DNA of 64,000 bases from Aplectana chamaeleonis (Eukaryota > Nematoda > Chromadorea > Rhabditida > Cosmocercidae), in the NCBI GenBank assembly GCA_029168955.1, contig JAPDOI010001933.1:57222-121221 (forward strand). Direction: 5' to 3'. Positions within the stretch are counted from its first letter, which is position 1, and each line of letters starts with the position of its first letter. This document shows, in pieces, positions 55,985-64,000 of the stretch. Position numbers and translations under genes: made by a program. The notes beneath the pieces were generated by a model. It was not told the DNA's origin. It did no database searches and saw nothing but the letters and a program-made list of their open reading frames with translations.

Positions 55985-56084
55985 TCATTTATTTTTCCTA
56001 AAGGTTTCCTTTCTAACATGGTTTATGCCTGGTGGTGTTAATTCAAAGCAAACCCACTGATGCCCTGCCCCCCCCCCCTTCTAT

Positions 56085-57420
56085 GACGTCCTGCACGCTC
56101 CCACTGATGTCCTGCACACTTTCTGTGACATCCTGCACACTCCCGCTGATGTCCTGCACACTTTCCGTGACATCCTGCGCGCTCCCACTGATGTCCTGCA
56201 CACTTTCTGTGACATCCTGCACACTCCCACTGATGTCCTGCACACTTTCTACGCCGTTCTGTGCACACCCATTTGGGTCACAAGCACGCTCATGCCGATC
56301 ATTTTTTCCGCGAGGCTACCGTAACCCTCCGAAAATTTTCCAAGTGTCAGCTTGGATATAAGCACATCGTAATACACAACAATCATGTTTGCACAATTTC
56401 GACCTCCTCAGCCACTTCCCAGCGGCTTCTCGAAGAGAGCGGTGTGTGAATGAATGCATACCGCTCCTATGTCCTGTTATACCCCGCATGTTATGAGCGT
56501 GTGTTATCGTTCGTTATTATGTTTTGTTCAAGAATGGTCACGGTAGCCCTGCGGAAAAAAATGATCGGCATGGGCGTGCTTGTATTTGGGTCCCGCAAAC
56601 TTTCTACGGCGTCCGGCGCACTACCACTTGGGTCCCACACATTTTCTACGGCGTCCTGCGCACTCTCATTTGGGTCCCGCACACTTTCTACGGAGTCCGA
56701 CGCACTGTTATTTGGGTCCCACACACTTTCTACGGCGTTCTGCGCACACTCATTTGGGTCCCGCACACTTTCTACGGCGTCCGGCGCACTGTTGTTCGGG
56801 TCCGACACACTTTCTACGGCGTTCTGCGCACACTCATTTGGATCCCGCACACTTTCTACGGCGTCCGGCGCACTGTTATTTGGGTCCCACACACTTTCTA
56901 TGGCGTTCTGCGCACACTCATTCGGGTCCCGCACACTTTCTACGGCGTCCGGCGCACTGTTATTTGGGTCCCATACACTTTCTACGGCGTTCTGCGCAAA
57001 CTCATTTGGGTCTCGCACACTTTCTACGGCGTATTGCTCACTTCCACTTGGTCACCTCACAGTTTCTACGCCGTCCAACGTACTTGCGTTTGGGTTCCAC
57101 ACACTTTGTGCGGCGTACTGCGCACACCCATTTGGGTCCCGCACACTTTCTAGGCGCCCGGCGCGCTCTCTTTTGGGTCCCACACACTTTCTACGGCGTC
57201 CTGCGCACTATCATTTGGGTCCCACACACTTTCTATGGCGTTCTGCGCAAACCCAATCGGGTCCCGCACATTTTCTACGGCGTCCTTCGAACTCTCATTT
57301 GGGTCCCACACACTTTCTACGGTGTCTTGCGCACTCCTACTGGGGTCCTGCACACTATCTACGGCGTTCTGTGGCGCATTTCTGAGTCACACCGTGCGGC
57401 GTTCCAAAAAGTACTTCTGA
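56085..57420 (+). repeat. 42-bp satellite with 21-bp and 84-bp periodicities
   Basis: Successive TTTCTACGG marks at 56601, 56643 and 56685 give a period of exactly 42 bp. Each unit is two 21-mers (GCGCACTCTCATTTGGGTCCC and GCACACTTTCTACGGCGTCC). Units ending GTCCGG and GTTCTG alternate, which gives an 84-bp higher order. The first part (56085-56260) is a purer 21-bp form. An inverted segment (arms 56262-56325 and 56532-56598) interrupts the array. Confidence 0.93.
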
Positions 57421-57479
57421 GATCCCGCCGCATTGATTGAACTCAGGTAAAACTAGTTGTCGAGAATCGGACGAAAAGT

Positions 57480-60400
57480 TGTCCTGCAGGCGTACGAATG
57501 CAGGATAACTTTCGCAGACTCTGAAGAGGGGGTGTGTATACAAGTCTGTTGGTACCTGCTCGTTGGTGCCCCTGCTTCTACTGAACCCAGCAGACGTTTG
57601 AGTGTACACAGGGAACGTTCGAGCGATATAGCGTGCACAACTATATCGCGAAAGTATCCCGCACATTGCATAAAGGTGTCGCCGTCCGGCACACTACCTC
57701 TGGTCCATAACACCTTAGGATCCGTACCTAGGGAGTCATGGAGTCTTTGGCCACAAGCCACAATTTCGCCACCCTGAACTGTCGATCGCTGTCGAGTGAT
57801 ATCCGAAAAACTGCGCTATCCAGACTTCTGAGCTATTTCCATGCACCGTTTGCTGCTTTGCAGGAAACCCGCCTCAAGGATAGACCCGTCATCAGCGTCG
57901 GAGAGTACACCATCTACTGCGGTAACGCTGACGATAGGAGAGTGGGAGGCTGTGCAATAGCTGTAAGGAAGGATTTCAATGGTATGGTCAAGGAGTTCGG
58001 CTCAACGTCGTGTCGGAATGCATTCGTACGACTGCGGGATCACAGAGGATTCAATCTGTGGATAGTGAGTGCTCATGCGCCCACTGAAACCGCCGAAGAC
58101 AATTCGAAGGATGCGTTTTATGAGGAACTCAATACGTTGCTGGCCAGGATACCTTGTCAACATGTCGTGGGGATTGACGCAAATGCGAAGATGGGACTTG
58201 ATCAGGAATCCGAAGTACTCGGTAAATGGTTCTACCCAGTGGAGCAAACATCGGACAATGGCTACCGCCTTGTCGACTTTTGTGAACGCAGGGGTCTGTT
58301 TATTGCATCGACATTCAAGAGGAATCATCGCCGCCATCAGCTTACGTGGCAGGACCAGCGAAGCTATCTCCAGAAGAGGAGCGGAAGCGGAAGATGACAA
58401 CTTTGAAACTACAGCTGGACTATGTCCTGACGAGGAATATTCCAATATCGGACATTCGAAGATCTAGAGCTGTGTGGGATGTCGCATTCGATTCGGATCA
58501 CCGTCCTGTTCTGCTGAACTTCACTGCGAGGATTCATGAGAGGAAGCGAGGGCTCAGCCTCTCAGAGGATTGACATGACAAGTCTCAGAGATGAAGAGTG
58601 CAGAAGGAATTTCCGACAACGCGTTTCTATTCACATCGGAGTACGGACTAAGAAGAAACTTATGCGACGCGGATTCTTTGGTCAAATGCATCCAGGACGC
58701 TTCGAAAGAGGCACTTCGGTTGTACAGCCTAAGAAGAAGTTCGCCTACGTCTCAGAAGAAACAACATCTACCTACAACAGAGTATGTGCTCTCCGAACTG
58801 CAGGAAACTTCGTGGAGGAGAAGCGTCTGAGGAGGAAGTTGCGTCGGCAGCTTCAAAGTGACCGCGAACGAGAGTGGACGTGTGAGCTAAGGAGTTCGAG
58901 AAGGCTTGGGAGAAGAATCCGAGGAAAGCCTACACGTTGCTGCGACAGTATAGCGGGAAGATGAAGAGATGTTCTCCTGTCTTGAACACTACCAATGGAG
59001 TTGCAGTTGGTGATGCGACGCTGCCAATTATATGGATCACTTCAGTTCACTACTGAATCGTCCAGTGCCATCAGTACCTGAGCTCCCGCATGTTCAGAGA
59101 GCACATTACGATGTCAGTGAGGAACCGCCGACTGAGTCCGAAGTTTTGGATTGTGTCCGAAAAATGAAGAATGGAAAGACTGGCGGAGATGACAACATCA
59201 CTGCTGAAATGCTGAAAGCTCTTCCTCCGTCTGGGATTCGTGAAATGACCAACACCATCCGTGCCATATGGATGAGCGAAAGGATACCCGATTCGTGGAG
59301 ACATGCGATCATCGTACCTCTTCACAAGAAGCTATCCGTCACGGATCCTAAGAACTACAGAGGAATCTCTACTTCGTGTCATGTACAAGGTTTTAGAACG
59401 TATCATTCTCGAGCGACTTATCAAACATCGTGAAGGAACGACCAGAGATGAGCAAGCCGGTTTTCGACCTGGAAGATCGACCATCGACCAAGTGTTCGTC
59501 GTGAAGAAATGTAATTGAATCGTGGCGGCGGTTTTCGAAGCCATTACAGCTTGCTTTTTGGACTTTGAAGCCGCGTTCGACTCTCCTCATCGTGATCGAT
59601 TGCTCAATGCTCTGCGAGCAGATGGAGTCCCGGAAAAGTATGTTCGGTTAATCGAGGACATGAACAAAGGAACAACAGCAGCAGTTCGTACACCTGTCGG
59701 ATTTACGTCAGCTTTCGAGGTGAAAACAGGAGTAAGGCAAGGAGCCGTTGCAGGACCTTTTCTTTTTCAACTTCGCCGTTGATGACATCATGCGTAGAGT
59801 TGCAGAACAGTTTCCTGCGGATGTGATCCTAACACCATCAGGACGCTTGTCGACCTGGAGTACGCCGACGACATTGTGTTATTCGCTGAAAACAACGCAA
59901 AACTGCAAAGGATTGTGAACCTCGTTTCGAAGTATGCGCAGCCTAGGGACTTCGTCTTCGTCCCGACAAATGCAAGCAGATGTGGGTCTCTCAGAGGCCT
60001 TCAACTGGAGTTTGTGTGGACGGACAACGTATCGAACTGGTGGACGATTTCTGTTATTTGGGCTGTTTGCTGAAGAACGATGGTAGTTATGCAGCGGATA
60101 TTCGACAACGATGTGCGAAAGCTACGTCTGCATTCAATTCTCTAACCAAGTGTTTGTGGTCTACCACCATCGCGAAGGAAGTCAAGTTGCGCGTCTACCT
60201 ATCCGCTATTCGCCCTATCATGATGTACGGATCGGAGACGTGGGCAGCACCGAAAACGCAGATGGAAAGGTTGGATTGCACGGAGAGGAAGCTTTTTAGG
60301 CGTTTGCTTGGATATTTCTGGCCGCGTGTATGCCATAACGAAGACCTTTACAAGGAAATCGACGCAGTACATCAACGCCTGACACGAGGAGGTGCCAGCA

Positions 60401-60780
60401 TCTCCTAATGCCATCTCAAGCAGCAATGGAAAGTCGACTTCGACTGCTCGGGCATATACTAAGAAGAACGCCGGATCGTCTCGTACAACACGCTTTAAAA
60501 ATGCTTCCAAATCCTGTCTGGAAACGGCCACCTGGGCGTAGGCGAAAGTTCTGGACGGATGTGGTTAAAGAGGATTTAAAGTCACTCGGCATCGAAAGAC
60601 AGTTCAGGCGCGATGTTTCGTTTCGCAGGAAATGGAATAGTGACAGCTAGATAGAGTGTCTTCAAATTGCAACTGAAGACCGTGAAAAATAGACACGGCT
60701 GACTACTAGGACGGCACACCTCGGTGATGATGCGGAATGACCGCGTCTAGCGGAAGAAAGCCGATTAAGTCAAGTAAGTC
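57480..60780 (+). pseudogene. RTE-type non-LTR retrotransposon, nearly full length, frameshifted
   Basis: The plus-strand reading starts at ATG 57738. The APE endonuclease domain shows TLNCRSLSSD, ALQETRLKD, SAHAPTET and GIDANAKMG. After a frameshift near 58360-58380 come LDYVLTRN and the catalytic DSDHRPVLL. The reverse transcriptase follows at 59090-60400: EVLDCVRKMKNGKTGGDDN, DEQAGFRPGRSTIDQVF, CFLDFEAAFDSPHRDRLLNA, GVRQGAVAGPFLF, an intact YADD box (LEYADDIVLFAENN, about 59860) and CYLGCLLKNDGSYAADIRQR. The C-terminal part, with HILRRTPDRLVQHALK, runs to about 60650. Five or more frameshifts make it inactive. The 5' leader 57480-57737 is homologous to 16140-16320. It sits inside the CTCAG-ended element 57442-62126. 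Confidence 0.88.
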
Positions 60781-61255
60781 AAAGACTCTGAAGAATTCTG
60801 GACAACTTTTCGCCCAATTCTCGACAATTCCCGACAACTTCTCGACCAATTCCCGACAACTCCTTGCCCGATTCTCGACAGTTAACATACAGTTATACAC
60901 ATGTACAACTGTATGTACACACCAAAAATTGGGGCTCCTGCCCAACCGTTGATTACAACGTTCGGTGAAGTGCACGTGTGGTTTCACACCACTCCGTTTC
61001 ACACCAGACGAATTCTCAACTTGGCTCGCTTCTTCAACGTTTGGCAGAGGAAAACTGTGCATCGTACATTCTGTGGGTCTACAACATCGTTCAACATGGG
61101 CTGCTATTGGCCTTGCCCAACACCAGTGCGTTATCAATGTAGTGGTCTTCAGAATTACTCTAACATAAGACGGTGAAAGTTTGAGTAGAGAGTAAATCGA
61201 CCACGCTAAACTCAAATATCCAACTCTCGTGGCTCCTAGTTTTCAAAATTGTCGA

Positions 61256-61384
61256 CTTCCGGCGGGACCACACCTGAGAAAGGTGTGAGCCACTATACTG
61301 TAGCGGTGTTCAGCCTCCATCTTAGGCGGTGGAAGTTTGCATGCAAGGCCAAACTGCTGGCTGCTGGTGTGGACCCGCCGGAAG
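61256..61384. mobile_element. Small inverted-repeat element, 129 bp
   Basis: CTTCCGGCGGGACCACACC is repeated as its complement (GGTGTGGACCCGCCGGAAG), with a short interior containing a second small hairpin (CACACCTGAGAAAGGTGTG). Confidence 0.6.
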
Positions 61385-62155
61385 TTCACATATTGTGCAT
61401 CAATATAATGCTAAACAACCATTGCAAGGTTTAAAGTTGCGAATTTCGTTCAGAACTGAATCATTCGAGATTTATTCGAATTAACAATCTTAATTTCAAA
61501 CATTATTCTGATACTTCTTGGGTAACTTCTTGAATAATATATTTTAAATCTGACTGCTGCAACTACCGATCATCAAAAAAAAGATCAGTACTTGAAAGCT
61601 CGAAAACTTCCAAAAATCATTAAGTTGGAAATCCCATCTTTTGGTATGTTCGCTATTTCGAGAAGATGAAAATAAAAAAAAACGAGTTTGATATTCCAGA
61701 AATCGTTGTAATACATTATAATTGATAACCAGCTAGAAGAATGGGGGAAAAACAAGAAAAAAAAACAACAGAGCTCCCACACGAAAAGAAAAGAAAAACA
61801 GCAGTCGCAACATTCGAATAGTGTGGTGTGAAGAGGGTTCTGAAGTGAGGTCCTGAATTCTTGTGAAATTTTCGACATATCCGAAACATATTCTCAATCT
61901 CGGAAGGAGTTGGCGAAAAATCTGTCCGGATTCTCGGCAAATACTCGTTCCCCCGAATTCTCGGCAACTTTTTCTGGAATTTTAAACAAATCGGCCACAA
62001 TTCTCGACAAATACTGCGAATCTCGGAATTCTCGACAACTTCTATCAACTTTCTGGACAACTTCTCGATTGTCGAGCGATTCTCGACAACTATTCGTCCG
62101 ATTCTGGACAACTAGTTTTACCTGAGAAGCGTTGCCCCGTCTCAGGAAGTGTTCA

Positions 62156-62493
62156 ATCCTAGGGCCGTATGCAAGAACGCGCCGGATGGGGCAGGGACAG
62201 TGCAGTCGGCGCCTTTGAAGATGGTCGGTGCTCACAAGACAGGACACGTCTATCGTGGTTGGTCACAAGTCAAAACACGTATGTCGTGCCCCAGCAGTAT
62301 TTCTAGCTGCCCCCAGCCGCTCCAGTCTCCTAGCTGGGGTGGCTAGGGCACAGCTATGGGGCACGACATACGTGTTCTGACTTGTGGCCAACCACTATAG
62401 ACGTGTCCTGTCTTGTGAGCAAAGGTGATCGTCAAAATCGCCGACTGCACTGCCCCTACCACAACCGGCGCGCTCTTGCATACGGCCCCTGAG
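62156..62493. mobile_element. Palindromic MITE, about 340 bp
   Basis: Long arms start GGGCCGTATGCAAGAACGCG and pass through ACAAGACAGGACACGTCTAT, with the loop around AGCTGCCCCCAGCC. The right end can be read CTCAGGGGCCG, but the left end is altered and the flanks do not match. Confidence 0.7.
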
Positions 62494-63711
62494 AAAAAGC
62501 GTATCAGTAACAGTGTTTATTTCATTAGTTCATTTTTACGGATGAGTAAACGTCGGATGGTTTATAATAACATGTTTACGTGTTTTTGTCTTTCTTGACC
62601 CTCAATTTTGAGGTTCCACAAAAATTGAGCTACCAACTTCAAATTCTGACAGGAGCTAGGTGCAATCATTACCAACTTTCTGGCCAAAAATGAGCTTTCT
62701 AGCTCAACGATAAGTGTTCCAACAAGATCGTGAACGCCAACTGTGTAAAAAAAAGGAGATGAACCTTTTTTTTCGACCAAAATCACGTGGTTTCGACAAT
62801 TTTTCTCGAATCTCAGCGAACCATTCCGGACAACTTTTTAAACAGGTATTCGACTTTCTGAAGTATAATAAATGCAAAAAGAACGGACTTCCTACGTTTA
62901 CTCTGGACCCTGATACTGAGATCAGGGGGTTGCGCGATGGCGAATCAAAGCCAAATCTGGTGAGCGCTTCGCGCTCACCACAATTGGTTATTTGTGCTAT
63001 CCAATGGGATAGGCACCAGAAAGTCGAAGTCAGATTTTTTACCGAATTTTCCGTTTTTACCGTATTTACCGAAAAATAATTTCGGTAAAAAGTTTCGGTA
63101 AAAAATTTACCGAAAAGAATTTTCCGCACACCCCTGGTACCTTTCTCGCGTAAGACTGTGGTTTTTGCAAGCAACTGCTCGTGTTCCATTACTTGGTGGT
63201 GTCGAGTGGCGGAGCTTCCAAGACCAAGATGGTGCAGTAGGTGTGCTCGCTATGGTTGGACGAGTGTCCCGAGTTCATATCCTATATTAGATCGTGGTTT
63301 TTGCGCCAAAGGATGCGACACTTCGTGACAAACACGAGACAAACATATGACATCAGTGTTCGTTGTCATTTCTTGTCACGAAATATTTCTCGTATTGTTG
63401 TGACAACGCGAGAGGGTTTACTACCAGCCCAGACGATTTCGGTTTATGAAGTGCATTTTTTGTGTCAGAAACTATCGTTTTTTCGTTCATAATTTTTTTA
63501 CGCTGAGAGAGAGATACCTTGGTAAAAGCTGTTTCCGGAATCTAGCTGGAATTTTGCGTCGACCTGTGTTTCCAAGTTCGAAAAACGTTTGCTCGATCCT
63601 TTAGCATAATTCATTTTACGAAACATCAGTTTTTCGCTTATAAATCTTTAACCGTTGAAGATAGGGTTGTGGTTCAAACTGTTGTTGGAATCTACGTGAA
63701 ATTCTGCGATG

Positions 63712-63900
<189 letters not shown>

Positions 63901-64000
63901 GTTCCTACAGTTCATCTACACAATCGCGTTCAATTCCGCAAAAGTGCTGTTTGCAGCTGTTGCGCAGTTTGAGATCCTCGAAAGGGATTCGGACATGGGG

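Larger units (their letters stand above)
57442..62126. mobile_element. CTCAG-ended element with ATTCTCGACAACT repeats, holding the RTE
   Basis: The ends are CTCAGGTAAAACTAGTTGTC and its complement, at least 28 of 30 bp matching. AA lies on both sides (57440-57441, 62127-62128). Subterminal ATTCTCGACAACTT repeats are present at 60785-60885 and 61905-62115. The RTE sits close to the left end. A small MITE-like inverted repeat lies at 61256-61384. Confidence 0.75.
54564..63136 (+). mobile_element. hAT element, same family as 7788-8876, opened by a 7.7-kb nest
   Basis: Left end CAGGGGTGTGCATTTTCCG; right end complement of CAGGGGTGTGCGGAAAA. The flanking 8-mers GTACCGTT (54556-54563) and GTACCTTT (63137-63144) match at 7 of 8. 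Aligned with 7788-8876, the sequence is continuous to about 55308 and resumes near 62985, so everything between was inserted later. Confidence 0.82.
52751..63428. mobile_element. Outer inverted-repeat element with GTCACGACA motifs, 10.7 kb including nested elements
   Basis: The ends are GGGCTGGTAGTAAACCC and its complement (63412-63428). Next to them are repeats such as GTCGTGACGACA (52775-53040) and TGTCACGAA/TTGTGACAACG (63320-63410), and further homology (GTCGCGACCAAAAGGCGCG against the complement of TTTTTGCGCCAAAGGATGCG). The flanks do not show a clear duplication. Most of its length is the nested hAT element. Confidence 0.55.

Noticed and set aside
56085..57420. CRISPR-like array
   Set aside because: No unique spacers; the units are contiguous 42-bp tandem repeats in a eukaryotic context.
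56450..57440. Overlapping open frames of 200-311 codons on both strands
   Set aside because: They lie in the 42-bp satellite. A period divisible by three keeps several frames open, and the products are pure repeats with no domain.

Overview
The window looks like repeat-saturated nuclear DNA of a nematode, probably a clade V strongylid or hookworm-like worm. The reasons are split genes with TTTTCAG-type acceptors and GTAAGT/GTGAGT donors, secreted proteins with 10-cysteine TIL (trypsin-inhibitor-like) domains, RTE and CR1-type non-LTR elements, and a Tc3-like transposase. The species is inference. I see no bacterial gene organisation, rRNA, tRNA or CRISPR.

Host genes. Reading exons by splice phase gives two tandem paralogues on the minus strand. 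Gene 2 (6380-12375) and gene 1 (19827-34870, perhaps to 35352) each encode two TIL domains joined by a Pro/Tyr-rich linker. Every exon junction from the first TIL exon to the stop codon keeps the frame, and each gene has AATAAA 44-70 bp past its stop. Their first (ATG-bearing) exons were not found. A signal-peptide first exon of an unrelated plus-strand gene probably lies at 48302. Everything else I can recognise is mobile or repeated DNA, most of it inside the introns of the two TIL genes.

Mobile DNA. (i) A TTAA-flanked family of short inverted-repeat elements with ends AGGCAGTGTTCACGAT is present in about 19 copies and several subfamilies. Empty sites in sister repeats confirm its TTAA target. 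(ii) hAT elements have CAGGG ends and 8-bp duplications: 7788-8876, 11277-11575, 33070-33321, 43268-45976, 54564-63136 and perhaps 24752-29607. Each family carries its own short subterminal motif. (iii) A set of elements starts with CTCAG and is flanked by what looks like a 2-bp target duplication: 20881-22778, 31918-32529, 33452-33932, 35706-37632, 37656-38384 and 57442-62126. Several carry subterminal tandem arrays, including a 42-bp satellite, and four copies of one type carry a TATA box. This set is the best candidate here for something undescribed. (iv) TA-flanked MITEs and a Tc3-like transposase pseudogene. (v) A CACTA-like element with 3-bp TTA duplications inside an RTE. (vi) Two RTE copies (12990-16320 minus, 57480-60780 plus) and a CR1-like 3' half (25590-27195).

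Layout. 0-6 kb: MITEs, an eroded satellite and an inverted-repeat element (3672-5928). 6-12.4 kb: TIL gene 2, its large intron full of MITEs. 13-16.3 kb: RTE with a nested CACTA element. 18-19.7 kb: TTAA elements. 19.8-35.4 kb: TIL gene 1. 35.7-38.4 kb: two CTCAG elements. 42.8-47.1 kb: nested Tc1/mariner and hAT. 48.3-52 kb: first exon and MITEs. 52.75-63.4 kb: a nest at least four layers deep. Long (TA)n tracts lie at 41.8-42.0 and 63.7-63.9 kb.
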